DNA of 64,000 nucleotides from Styela clava (Eukaryota > Chordata > Ascidiacea > Stolidobranchia > Styelidae). Both the position numbers and the translations under genes were made by a program. Below are positions 19,813 to 31,417 of the stretch, piece by piece. Below the pieces are notes generated by a model. That model did not search any database, had not been told where the DNA came from, and worked only from the letters and a program-made list of their open reading frames with translations. The DNA is taken from the NCBI RefSeq assembly GCF_964204865.1, contig NC_135251.1:22196001-22260000 (forward strand). Direction: 5' to 3'. How positions within the stretch are numbered: position 1 is the stretch's first letter; each line of letters starts with the position of its first letter.

Positions 19813-21078
19813 ATGTCCAAAAAGTTTGATTTTGTTATTTTCGGAGCATCTGGTTTTACTGGGAAATATGTCTGCAAAGAACTTCTAAATCAGGTTGGTG
19901 ACATGAATGGAAGAATTGCTCTCGCTGGAAGAAGCAAAAAGAAGTTAGAAGATGTGTTGTGTTGGTTAACAGAAGACTCTAGCTTGTCTTTCGACATCGA
20001 TAAAATAGGTTTCATCATCGCTAATGTAGATGATAGCCAATCTCTTCTAAGCATGTGTAAGCAATCCAAAATTGTGTTAGATTGTGTTGGTCCATATAAA
20101 TTTTATGGCGAAGCAGTGGTTAAAGCTTGCATTGATGGTGGATCTGATTACGTTGATATAACAGGAGAACCAGAATACATAGAAATGATCATGACGAAGT
20201 ATCATGATGCTGCTATTGCAAAAGAAGTTTACATAGTAAGTGCCTGTGGATTTGATAGCATTCCGAGTGAGCTGGGAGTCATTTATGCCAAAAGAAATTT
20301 TAGTGGAACCCTCGCAACGGTTGAAAACTATTTTTCAACCAGGGTAGGACCAAAAGGACTGGGCTTAAATTTTGGAACATATGCTTCAATAGTCCATATT
20401 TCTTCCAATTTTGATCTTTTGGCAAATTTGTTTGCAAGAAGCTCTCCTCCTATATGTGGACCTGAATTGAAGCAGAAGAATATTCATTATGATCGCAGGC
20501 AAGAAACTTATGCTGTTCCATTTCTGGGTGCTGATCCAATGCTTGTTAGGAAAAGCCAACAGTTTTATGCTGAAAAGTACAATGAAATCCCTCTGCAGTT
20601 TACTATGTATCTCGCCACTAGTTTTGCAAGGATTATTGCAATTATGCTGTTTGGTATCATATTGAAGATTTTCACATTGACTTCATGGGGAACTAAGCTT
20701 CTACTGGATCATCCTAAGTTTTTCACGGCTGGTGTCTTCAGCAAAGAAGGTCCCACTGAGGAGCAAATTGCTGGAAGTGGATTTGAATTTCTTATGTTCT
20801 GTGAGGGATATAAGAAACAAATTGACACTGATGAATTCAAGGCCAAAAATGGGTCAAGTGATTCACTGGATGCAAAAATGACAGTGAGAATCTCTGGTCC
20901 AGAAATAGCATATGTATTGACACCCATTGCTGTGGTGCAATCTGCAATTGCAATAGCAGAAGAGAGGAGTAAATTACCCTCGAATGGTGGTGTATATTCA
21001 CCTGGACCAGCTTTCAGAGATACAAAAATAATCAAAAAATTACATGAACGAGGCATAAAATTTGAAGTTTTGGACTGA
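19813..21078 (+). CDS. SCCPDH: Saccharopine dehydrogenase-like oxidoreductase, copy 1
   Basis: This intronless 421-residue ORF belongs to the SCCPDH family (about 430 residues in vertebrates). These proteins carry an NAD(P)-type Rossmann fold, are found with lipid droplets and membranes, and have no firmly assigned reaction. The dinucleotide-binding loop GASGFTG is at residues 11-17, followed by the family motifs LAGRSKKKLE, VLDCVGPY, YVDITGEPE and ACGFDSIPSELG. A hydrophobic segment near residues 271-290 (FARIIAIMLFGIILKIFTL) is a probable membrane hairpin. The C-terminal GGVYSPGPAF motif is present, so the protein is full length. The ATG at 19813 is in AATATGTCC context with no better upstream start. 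A tandem paralogue lies 775 bp downstream in the same orientation. Lack of introns, against many in vertebrate homologues, is odd. The family call is secure; the substrate is unknown. Confidence 0.95.
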   Translation: MSKKFDFVIFGASGFTGKYVCKELLNQVGDMNGRIALAGRSKKKLEDVLCWLTEDSSLSFDIDKIGFIIANVDDSQSLLSMCKQSKIVLDCVGPYKFYGEAVVKACIDGGSDYVDITGEPEYIEMIMTKYHDAAIAKEVYIVSACGFDSIPSELGVIYAKRNFSGTLATVENYFSTRVGPKGLGLNFGTYASIVHISSNFDLLANLFARSSPPICGPELKQKNIHYDRRQETYAVPFLGADPMLVRKSQQFYAEKYNEIPLQFTMYLATSFARIIAIMLFGIILKIFTLTSWGTKLLLDHPKFFTAGVFSKEGPTEEQIAGSGFEFLMFCEGYKKQIDTDEFKAKNGSSDSLDAKMTVRISGPEIAYVLTPIAVVQSAIAIAEERSKLPSNGGVYSPGPAFRDTKIIKKLHERGIKFEVLD

Positions 21079-21852
21079 AAGTTTTTTGTTCCGAATTAGT
21101 AATTAGTTCTTTCATGTTTTTTGAATTCTAGATTTCTATTGATTAATTACTTAATTATTATTTATAATTGATAACACTGTACATTTGCTATCAACATTAA
21201 TTTATTCTGATATATAAATATTTTTTATAATATACAATTTTTAAAGAGGTTTCTTCAAAACTAATTTTAGTTGATTGGGATGTGTATCTTAATGCAATTT
21301 ATAATATTACACTTTAGAATACTTTATCGATTGTTATTTAAAAAATTCTGACTAATAATTTCCATGGTGGAATGCTCTTTTGCTAGCTATCTAATGTATA
21401 TATATATTATGAGTGCAATTTCCAATGAAACTTAAAAGTGCAAAATTTGTTCTATTAATTTTTTTTCTATATTGTAGCAAAAATATGATTGTAATATACA
21501 TGGTATGTCACATCTCGAGACATTTTTCTATAATTTTAAAAACATAAATATGCTTGAATTTTTTTGCAGGCAATATTGCCATTCGTATACACCAATAGGT
21601 TGTCAGTTTTGATGTACAAGATAGCGATATGGATGAAGATCTCTTAAAATACCGTATCTTAGTTCATATCTCCCTTCATCAGTTTCTGTGATTAATTTGT
21701 TGAAAATTAATTTTGTCATAATATCTATACTACCTATTCATATTATGTAATGCCGATCTTCTTGCTTTTTTAATTTAATAACAAATTATATTTTTAATAA
21801 TTGCTAGATATTAAATTTTCAATAATTTGTAATATTAAATATATGGAATAAT
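21079..21852. other. Spacer between the two SCCPDH-like genes
   Basis: Very AT-rich with no ORF of note. It would hold the 3' UTR of copy 1 and the promoter of copy 2. No canonical AATAAA was found close to the copy 1 stop. Confidence 0.5.
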
Positions 21853-23127
21853 ATGGCGAAGGAATATGATTTCGTTGTATTTGGTGCATCTGGTTTTACT
21901 GGGAAATATGTTTGCAAACGGCTTATTAAAGACTCCGAAGGGGAAGAAGTGAAAATCGCTTTTGCTGGAAGAAGTAGAAAGAAGTTAGAAGATGTTGTAA
22001 ACTGGCTATCAACTGATTCTTGTTTAAGTTTTCCTCTCGATAAAATTGGATTAATCGTTGCCAATGTTGATGATCAACAATCTCTATTGAATATGTGCAA
22101 ACAATCAAGTCTTGTTCTAGATTGTGTTGGTCCTTTCAAGTTTCTCGGGGAAGCAGTGGTCAAAGCTTGCGTAGAGTGTGGATCTGATTATGTCGATGTA
22201 ACAGGGGAACCAGAGTTTATGGAACGGATGTCAATGAAGTATCATGAAGCTGCCAAAGCTAAGGGAGTGTATATCATTAATGCATGTGGCTTCGATTGCA
22301 TCCCAAGTGAACTTGGCATGATTTTCGCAAAGAAAAATTTTAATGGCACACTCTCTACTGTAGAAAACTATTTTTCCATGAAATTTGGCCCCAAAGGAAT
22401 GACTGGAAATTATGGGACTTACGCGTCATTAGTTCATGGCATTTCAGATTTCAACTCACTGAAAAAATTGCGACAAGCTGTATCTCGTAAACCACTGCCT
22501 TTATGTGGTCCAAAATTGAATGTAAAAAGTATTCATTATGATAAAGAACAAAAAACATATGCTCTTCCATTTTTTGGTGCTGATGTTTCAGTAGTAAAAC
22601 GAAGCCAACGTTACTTTTACGAAGAATGTGGGGAAATACCTGCTCAATTTGCAATGTATTTTGCCTTGAGTTTCAAAAGAATCGTTAGTATTCTTTTATT
22701 TGCTGTAATCCTGAAGCTTTTCACATTAACATCATGGGGAAAGAAACTCCTTCTGGATAATCCAAGTTTCTTTTCAGCAGGTGGATTTACCAAGGAAGGT
22801 CCAACAGAGGAGCAAATGGCAGAAAGTGGATTTGAGTTCTTTATGAAATGCAAAGGATATAAAAAACAACTAGATTCTGGTGAATTTACAGAATCAAATG
22901 GTGTAAAAAAGCCATTGGATTGTGAAATGAGAATGAAAATTAAAGGCCCAGAATTGGGGTATGTTCTGACTCCTATTGTGATGGTGCGAGCTGCTTTTAC
23001 TGTGAAAGATGAGAGATCAAAATTACCAGAGGGTGGTGGCGTGTTTACTCCAGGTCCTGCCTTTAGATCAACTGATATAATAGAGAAGTTGCAGAAGAGT
23101 GGAGTTACATTTCAAGTTATGGAATAA
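21853..23127 (+). CDS. SCCPDH: Saccharopine dehydrogenase-like oxidoreductase, copy 2
   Basis: Intronless 424-residue tandem paralogue of the gene at 19813. By eye roughly two thirds of residues match, with conserved GASGFTGKYV (11-20), FAGRSRKKLE, VLDCVGPFKF, YVDVTGEPE, ACGFDCIPSELG, KEGPTEEQM and GGVFTPGPAF. A hydrophobic stretch near residues 275-295 (IVSILLFAVILKLFTL) matches the membrane segment of copy 1. Sequence identity is spread along the whole protein and both frames are clean, so both copies are probably under selection and the duplication is not recent. The start is chosen at the ATG that aligns with copy 1. A polyadenylation signal AATAAA lies at 23309-23314. The biochemical role of the family is not settled, so no reaction is assigned. 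Confidence 0.95.
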   Translation: MAKEYDFVVFGASGFTGKYVCKRLIKDSEGEEVKIAFAGRSRKKLEDVVNWLSTDSCLSFPLDKIGLIVANVDDQQSLLNMCKQSSLVLDCVGPFKFLGEAVVKACVECGSDYVDVTGEPEFMERMSMKYHEAAKAKGVYIINACGFDCIPSELGMIFAKKNFNGTLSTVENYFSMKFGPKGMTGNYGTYASLVHGISDFNSLKKLRQAVSRKPLPLCGPKLNVKSIHYDKEQKTYALPFFGADVSVVKRSQRYFYEECGEIPAQFAMYFALSFKRIVSILLFAVILKLFTLTSWGKKLLLDNPSFFSAGGFTKEGPTEEQMAESGFEFFMKCKGYKKQLDSGEFTESNGVKKPLDCEMRMKIKGPELGYVLTPIVMVRAAFTVKDERSKLPEGGGVFTPGPAFRSTDIIEKLQKSGVTFQVME

Positions 23128-23308
23128 AAACTTTACCATTTACTATGCATGCTAACATAAAATGCATTTACAATTTTACATATAGTTATATTATTTTACA
23201 TTAAATTATATTATTTCAAATTCTAAAATTGCAAATTATTACACTTTTAATTGTATTACAGTTTATTATATTCTGGACACTGTAATTTATTTGATGCTTA
23301 ATTTCATT

Positions 23309-23314
23309 AATAAA
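23309..23314 (+). terminator. Polyadenylation signal AATAAA for SCCPDH copy 2
   Basis: A canonical hexamer 182 bp after the stop of copy 2, followed by a T-rich stretch. It ends the transcript before the PRKCSH start at 23624. Confidence 0.6.
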
Positions 23315-23623
23315 TGTTTTATAAGTATTTATATAAATATTTTGTTCAAGCAATATTTAGGATATTAATTTAGGGCCAGTTTATAGTTGATCTTTGCTTG
23401 ATTATTTAAATTTGTCCAGTTGCTGAGAAATCATTGATTTTTCATTCATCAACATATAAGAATTAGTTTTATTGTTTATCTTTTTAAAACTCTTGTTTAA
23501 AGCAATTTAACTGTATTGCTGACCAATTTGCTATTGAATGATTTTGCATTAATTTTACAGATCACCACTTTATGGGTATAGGTCTTTTAATTTTCTGACT
23601 AGTTTTCATCACTGTTCATCATC

Positions 23624-26600
23624 ATGAAATGGAATGTTGTGAACATAGCATTTTTGGCTGCAACTGTTGGAATAGTACAAGCTCAATTGAGCAAAGTTGA
23701 CAGACCTAGAGGTGTATCACTAACAAGTAAGTTAACAAATTATGCCTTTGTAATTCATGCTAGATTGAATCTTGAATTGTCATCAAATTAAAAAAATGAT
23801 CTATTTTTTTATTTATTAGGATATACAACTATACAAGTGCTCTTCAAACATTTTATCTCCATGAAACCTGTGATATGCTATTGAGCTTAATATGGAACCC
23901 CATTACATAAAAATTCAAAAGTTCTGACTAATTGTATGGAAACTCAATATTTTGACACTTGGACAATAACACAGAAGTTAAAATGCGAGAAATTTATTCT
24001 TTCGGCTCTTGCATTTCTCTCACAAACTTCTAAACATGGCTCTATGTTGCTCAATCCAATATTTATGCACATATTCACATTGTTCTGTTTTTGTTCTTAA
24101 TAATGGTTAAACCAGGTTATGCTGTTCCATATAAATAGGTGTTGGGAAATTGACATAGATCACTCAAAAACGAGGAACTCTCATGGAACCCTAATTTTTT
24201 ACCCTATGTATGTCAGGAGAAAGATTGTCTGCATTTGATATATTCTCAAAGCTGTCTAAGTCATTCCGAATATTAATGTCCAAAATTGATTTATTATAAT
24301 ATCATGTGATCACTGTCAAGTCACATTCAAATCAATTCTATTTCAGAAAAGGTGTTTTATGATCCAAACAAAAATTTTGCTTGTTTTGATGGATCTCGAA
24401 CTATTCCGTTTTCTCAAGTAAATGATGATTATTGTGATTGCAATGATGGATCCGATGAACCTGGAACATCAGCCTGCCCAAATGGACAGTTTCATTGTAC
24501 AAATGCAGGTATTTTACATCATAGTCTAATATTATCTCAGAGGCAATAATCTGATGCAACCTTGATAATTTCATCATTCTCAAATTTGAGGGAGATCTGC
24601 CCCTGATATAAAGAAATTTGGATTGAAAACTTGGCATTTGCATGCTTTTTTACGTTCCTGTTAAAACTTTCGAACGACTGAAATTCCTTACTTTCGGAGC
24701 TGCATATTGTAGAAGCTCAAAATTTCAAATCTCAGACTTTAGTCCAGCTTTATTAGGTTCAGATAAATTTTTAATCTTCTTCTCAATTTCCTCAGGATAT
24801 CGACCGTTAAATATTCCATCATCTCGTGTTAATGATGGAATATGTGATTGCTGTGATGGAAGTGATGAGTGGAAAACTGAAGGACTTTGTACTGGTAAGT
24901 TGCTTCACTCTGAATGAACATAAATTACCTAAATCAGGATATTGAAACACTAAATTTATTTGGATTTTGTTTGAAATATATATATCTGAGTTTGTATGAA
25001 CTGGGATCAAAGATAAATGTAGATTGACAATACAATAGTCAAGGCTGGCATGACTAATGCTTGAAATGTTTTATTAAATAGTTTATTTTACTCAAATTGA
25101 TGAAAAACGTCTTTATAAAGCTCAGGTTACCTTGTGAAATAAATAAAATAGCTCTCTGTGGTTACCCCTAACTGTGTTTGTTACTTGCAGTCTGGAAACT
25201 AACTGCATGTTTTGTGTTAATCAACTCTTACATGACTTCCTAGATACATGTAAAGAGTTATGGAAAGCAGCAAGAGAATATTTACAGAAGCAAGCTGCAG
25301 CAGCGAGCAGAGGTATTCAAGTTCGTAAAGAATATTCGGACAGGGGGATTGCTCTCAGGAATGAAAATCAGGTGGGTTTCTCTGAGCTGTCCTGACTAAT
25401 GACTAACTCTGGGATAGGATTTTTATATCTTGGAACTTGGAAAAGAAGAGAGGAAGAAGAATATTAGGGATCATTTATATGGTGCACTAAAGCCTCTTTT
25501 CCAGTGGCCAGACTAGGTCGAATTTAATAACGAAAGCTGATATTAGGGCTCAATTATATGGGGTACTAAGGCCTCTTGCCCAGTAACAAAGTTAGGTTGA
25601 ATTTAATAACGATTCTTAACCAAAAAATCATTTCATATACATGGGGGTGAAAGCCATATGCAGCCAGTGGTCATATGCATTACCTTATGAAAACAAAGTC
25701 GATCTTCTCACACTCAATTGACTGCTTAGAATTCGAATTTACAAAGGTGGGATAACATTTAACACAATGCACTATCAAAAATGCAATCTAACCTTTTTCA
25801 CAGAAAAAATTAGAGACAATGAAAATTGAAATTGAGGAGATCAAGAGATTGGAAGATGAAATTCGAATCAAAAAAGAAGAAACAGAACAAGCAGAAGCTG
25901 TAGCAAAAGATACCGAACAGACTGCATGGAATGATTTCAAATCCAGAGTTCAAAAACAACAAGAATCAAGAAAAGCTGCAGATGCTTTTACTGAACTTGA
26001 TTCAAATAAAGATGGAAGGTTAGTAGTGTGCAGATTATTATTTTGCAAGATGATCTTTGTGAATTAGGCAGTACAGATAAATATTTATAGAGTCTTACAA
26101 TAAATAATTTGTATCTATGAATCGCTACATTTTTGAGGGATTTGCTGTTTTAGTATCTGTAGCATATATTGGGACTATGCCAGAGATTATACTCCAACAA
26201 AAAATTTCCATGACAATGTAGGTAGTGTTCTACCTATTGATAAAAGGAAATTTTTTTGTTGTTGACGCCAACATACATAATTAACTTGGCATAACTGATT
26301 CGTGTCTTCCGTATGCAGCATTTCTGTTGAAGAAATGAAATCTCATACAGAACTTGACACAAATTTGGATGGTGTTCTAGCAGATGATGAAATCAAGGTA
26401 ATTTTTTAATTTTTTTCACTGATTTCATACATCTATGTTTTAATCAGGAATTATTAAATATTTACCGGTATGTATTTTCAATTTTTCTGAATCGAATTTG
26501 AAATGTGTGATATTTTAGGAATTTTTAGTAGCAAATATCCCGTTTTTTTGTGTAAATTTCGTTTTTCTAGATCCTGAAGTTATGACTTTTTTCCACTGTC

Positions 26601-29600
26601 ATATAAAATTTGACATATATATATTTTACGATTTTGCCGGACAGTGTATCAAGTTAAAAGATAATTAAATGAGTTGCAAAGTGATGTATTAGACCTAGGG
26701 TGTGGAACTCTTAATACTGGAGGGCCAAATACAAATAACTGGGTGAAACCGCGGGCCTCTATTTAAATTAGGCTTCCTAGTATTTGCAGGCACAAAATTT
26801 ATGGTCATTGATCTTATGACATGTGTTGTTTACTTCGCACAAGCAAGCTATTGGGGCATTGTAACTTCATAGTCATTGATAATAAATTGGACTTAGGTAT
26901 AGACGCAACGCAAAGGGATTGGAATTACTTGTACGTAATAGATTGAACTAAATTAAAAACTTGTTTCACAGGCCACACACCATTCAAAATGGGCACTTAT
27001 TCGCGGGCACACAATTTTTCCTCGTGGGTCGCAGGTTGCACAACCCTGTATTAGACTGTCAAACTAATTGAATTTTGGTATCAGACGTTTATACCTACTA
27101 AAAATAAATCCTTGACTTCATAATGCTTTCTTTCATCAGGCATTATTAGGAGGTGATATGGCTGAAGCACCATACTTTATTGAAAATACTTGGAAAATCA
27201 TAAGTGAAAAGTATATATCTCGTCCTACTGAACCTGTAAAGGCACCGGTATGTCTGAACATTATTGAACTGTTTAAGTTGATCTTCTTAATATTGTTATG
27301 AGATGATGATTACCATAAAACAGGTATTTCAAAATTTACCTAAGAGAGCGTGGATGATGGGAACATTTATTCAACGATTGAAATTATACTTTCTGGTACT
27401 GGGAGGTGATATTTGAATGAGTGGTTAGCTATTAGTTTAAACTTTTTATTGTCTCTGCTCCTTGAAACTGATTTGATTTTTCCAGATTGTTTAGTTTTTA
27501 TTTGTGATTGCATGAACGCATGTTGTTTTTCTCTTGGATAGATTTACTTCAGTATAATTATATTCTGGCTAAAAATTCTGAAATCAAAACAATCACTCGA
27601 AAAAAATCAGTGTTCCCATTTTATCCCGCAAATGTTAGCATCAAGAAATTGATGAAGAGGAACACCACGATGATGATCATGAAGATGATGATCTGGATGA
27701 AGAGGAAGATGATGATGATTATCATGATGAAGAAGATTTGGAAGATGAAGGGTATGATGATGATCTTAGCGAGGAGGAGGAAGATATGGAGATGAAAGCT
27801 AAGCTGGAGGAAGGCGAGCCGCAAAAGGAAAATTCTCAAGCTGAACAGGTTGAACAGAAGCAGGAAGAAAAGGTAAGGTTTGTTTGATATAAATTATATG
27901 GGACTAGGAAATAGGATTTTTTGTTGTTCATTCATTGCAAAGGAGGAATCCATATTGGAGTAGAGTATAATTCAGTCTTCAGAATTTGTCAGGAAATATA
28001 GAGTTGTCAATTCATTACCATAATTTAGTACTTTTCGTATATTGTTACATATATTGAAATTATCCTTGAGATTTCAGTCATAACTAGTCTATATGTATCT
28101 ATGTTGTTGAAGAAAGTTTAGATTTCAACATTAATTACGATAAATTGTTAATTCAAACCACACCACTTTTTATTAATGATTGTTACTGCACTATTCTATA
28201 TATTATCTGGAGAAACTCTTTCTACGATATCAATATATAATATTTGTGGTATTGTGCTTTTTTCTGTATTAGCTCAGACTCAGAGTGATTACCGGTACCT
28301 TATATTGCGGTTTAATGATGGTAGCTTAATAATGTAACAATGTAACTGACTGGGCATCTGATTATAATATACATGCCCGATTATCAAACATGTCATCAAT
28401 GAATCATGCCTGTCAAATATATCCATTTATGTAAAATTAAAAAGATTAGTAATCTATCCTAAAATTGAGCAACCCAAATTTTTTGGTTAATGTTTTGCTT
28501 GTTTTTCTTTTAATTTGACTTTGCATCAATTATGCATCTTTTTGCAGTAAATTATTGACAATTTGTTATTAAAATAAGATATGTGTGATTTACTGATCTG
28601 ATGCGATGATAATTCGAAGTGTCTATAAATTCTTTCCTCATTAACAGTTTGCTTTGTTTATGTGTGCAAATTTGTAAACCTAACTTTGATGTAATCTATC
28701 GTTACCAGTCTGAAACAGACCATGTGAAGAAGCGATGTCGCTGATTTTTAAGTACATTTGTGCTGTGCTATGGTTTTGATTTCTGTAGAGTTCGTGTGAA
28801 AATTAGTGGTGATAGTTATTATTAATTAGATCATGTTAGATCATGTTTGGAACTCTAGTTTGAATATTTTCTGATATATGCTTAATACCTTGGTTGCATT
28901 TGGTCTCGGTGACTAATAAAAGCTTCAATATTTTGCCACTTCGTCAACGAGAATTTACAATGTAAAGATATGTAAATGAAGAAATATAAAATAATGTTTC
29001 TTTTAATTAAATGAATGTTTAAGACACAATTATTAATAGCAGTTCTTATTTGAACATTCTATCCTAGATGCCCAAGGATCAATAAGATTTTTTTGTTTCT
29101 GTTAAGTGAAAAAAAAGAACGATAATGTATAGCATACTTACAACCGTTGTAAATAATTATCATAAATGAACCAAGTTTTCTATTTCATAATTGGGCAATT
29201 GAAATATTGTACTGTGTTATATTAGTATTCGAATTCTTCATTAAATATTTATATATTAATAAAATTTGTACTTTATAGCCTGAAGAAATACCAGAAATAA
29301 ATTTACCGTCAGAACCAGTTTGGACTGACAATACTAAGGCATTAATAGAAGCAGCTGAAAAAACAAGACGTGAACATGAAGAACAACAAAAGAGGAAAAA
29401 AGATTTGGAAAGAGAAATCGCGTAAGTTTACTGTATATGGTCATAAGCATTTGCCCAAAGCAAGAAAGCATGCTATATATATATATTAATCAAATGTTAT
29501 ATCGATGATTATGAGTAGGATTTTTCTATTTATCCTGGGGAAGCCTAATCCTATGGCGAACCACAGCCTCTCTGTCCAGTGATCAGTCTATGTCTGGTAT

Positions 29601-31417
29601 GGAAATAGGTAACCAATTATGTGTTTCAGATGCATGGACAATAGCAGAGGAACCATCCATCATTATCATTTATCGAATTCTTCTCTTTGTTTATGTAGTA
29701 TGATTCAAGAAATAGTGTTTTTCTGTAGTGTGTTTCATTTTCTAATATCCTGCTGTTTCCTGGTGGCAAGCATATTCATGTGCTATAACCAATTCACAGT
29801 AGCTGTTTTGTGTTTTAAAAGTAATAAAATAAGTATTCAGCGTATTACATTTGTTACAAAGCATTGGGACAATGTACTGTTTTAATTTCCATATTCGGTA
29901 TTTGATACATTCTTGTTATATTTTTTTTCGACAGGTCTCTGGAGAAAAATTTGAAAATGGATTTCGGTAATGACCAAGCATATAAAGAACTACAAGGAAA
30001 ATGTTTTGATTTAGATACACATGAGTAAGTTGTTTCAAAGAGCCTGTGGGACTCTTAGTTTACTTCTGACTGAATATCCTACTCATTGAGAAATAGTCAA
30101 GTAAAATATTTTTGTCTAAGAGAGTCAGAAATTTAATTCCCTAACAGCTAGCTCGCGCAAAGCGATCAACGGATGTCATAAGAAGATCAAGAACCCAAAT
30201 TTTTGTGCCTGCATCTGCTAGAAAGCATATGTTAAATAAAGGTCCGCCCACGGTTTTAAAGTTATTTGTATCTGGCCCCCCTTTTTTCAAGGTTGCACAC
30301 CCCTGCTAAAATCAAACAAACTTCTGTAGGGCGTAGTATGTTTATTTCCTTTTTTTGTTCTTCAATGTACTGTACTTTGCTTCTTCACAGATACACATAC
30401 AGAATATGTCCATTTGATAAAACTGTACAAAAACCAAAGGGTGGAGGATCAGAAACAAGTCTGGGGTGAGATAATAATTTTTTTTTAAATTAAGATTGTG
30501 TAAATTTATATTCAAAAGCGTATCGGTAGGAAATATTTAAATTAGTGGTGGTAAACCGAGCTATATTGATATATGTCCTCGTTTATCATAATATTGTACG
30601 TAGAATATCATTTTGCAGGCAATATGATCTTTTCCTTTCGTTTCTCTAAGGATCTTCATTTTTCCGGTGTTGCGTAAAAGTACTTATGCTTTCATTTGTA
30701 CTAAAAGCTTCTGATTGTAACATGATCTACTGTAAATAGTGATTCAATATCATTGTCGAGTTTCTAACTACAAAATGAATGATATTCTAAAACTTTTTCA
30801 GACGTTGGGGATCTTGGAGTGGTCCGGAAACTAGCAAATATTCCGCAATGAAATATACTGGTGGTGTCAAGTGTTGGAATGGACCTGATAGGTCAACAGA
30901 GGTCAGTTATTACATTGTTAAATGTCAACTAATGTCAAAAATCGACCAAAAACACTAAAACTTGCAAAAACTCACAATAAACGTCAAAATAAAACCAAAA
31001 ACAAAAGGGCCAATCATTTGCCATTATACATGTTTCAAGAGGTTGTTAAAATGATATCTAAAGCTGTCATTATTAGGCCTGGATGTCCTTATCCATATTT
31101 GTAGAGAGAGCATCATTTTCTGAAATCGTCACTGAATGTTTGAGAGCACTGAAGCATATTTGTTTTTGACTAATTCTGGTTTTGGCATTTTTACTTTCTG
31201 AAGACCAAATATTAACTTTGAAAATTTAAAATGTTCGCCAAACGATTTTTTTTAACACCCTACATTTGTCTCATTGTAGGTGAGAATTGCATGTGGAGAT
31301 GAAAACAAATTGTTATCGGCCTCGGAGCCTTCGAGATGTGAATACCGTTTTGAATTTGTCACTCCTGCTGCTTGCGAACCCATCCATGTTCCAGATGCCG
31401 CACATGATGAATTGTAA
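23624..31417 (+). CDS. PRKCSH: Glucosidase II beta subunit (13 exons, 557 aa)
   Basis: This is the regulatory subunit of ER glucosidase II, which trims glucose from N-glycans with the alpha subunit. Exons: 23624-23726, 24347-24508, 24796-24894, 25244-25371, 25804-26018, 26319-26397, 27140-27247, 27639-27872, 29279-29421, 29935-30024, 30391-30465, 30802-30901, 31280-31417. All introns are GT-AG and phases join without a break. The product has a signal peptide ([20 protein letters not shown]) and two LDLa-like Cys modules ([19 protein letters not shown]; about 40-121). A charged coiled coil (about 125-225), paired EF-hand-like loops (DSNKDG, DTNLDG; about 227-262) and a long Asp/Glu/His tract (about 299-376) follow. 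The C-terminal MRH lectin domain (about 446-545) has VQKP, GPDRST and CEYRFEF, placing the mannose-binding Gln, Arg and Glu. It ends HDEL, the ER retrieval signal. Human PRKCSH is 528 residues. Identification is secure; exon 8 start and loop lengths are the least certain points. Confidence 0.96.
25463..25620. repeat. 79-bp tandem duplication in PRKCSH intron 4
   Basis: ATTAGGGATCATTTATATGG at 25463 and ATTAGGGCTCAATTATATGG at 25542 begin two similar units. Both run through CCAGT, a GGT(C/T)GAATTTAATAACG end, and roughly 79 bp. Confidence 0.7.
26695..27048. mobile_element. hAT-type MITE in PRKCSH intron 6
   Basis: A 354-bp insert begins CTAGGGTGTGGAACTC and ends GCAGGTTGCACAACCCTG, imperfect terminal inverted repeats. 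It is flanked by a perfect 8-bp target duplication TATTAGAC (26687-26694 and 27049-27056). The 8-bp duplication and CAGGG-type end define a hAT superfamily element. It has no transposase. Confidence 0.88.
27873..29278. other. PRKCSH intron 8, 1.4 kb
   Basis: AT-rich, with no transposon or nested gene recognised. A cryptic splice acceptor at 28707-28708 followed by a 36-nt frame ending in TGA could serve as an alternative end (see findings). Confidence 0.5.
30235..30310. repeat. hAT-type repeat fragment in PRKCSH intron 10
   Basis: The segment ends CAAGGTTGCACACCCCTG, the same style as the right terminus of the element at 26695-27048. The opposite terminus could not be placed, so this is probably a decayed or truncated copy. 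Confidence 0.4.

Noticed and set aside
24642..24917. 91-codon plus-strand ORF starting at 24642
   Set aside because: Only 24796-24894 is coding (LDLa exon 3 of PRKCSH). The rest is intron that happens to stay open.
27508..27795. ORF rich in Met/Lys overlapping the acidic PRKCSH exon
   Set aside because: It is the acidic GAT/GAA tract read in another frame. The Asp/Glu frame joins both neighbouring exons in phase.
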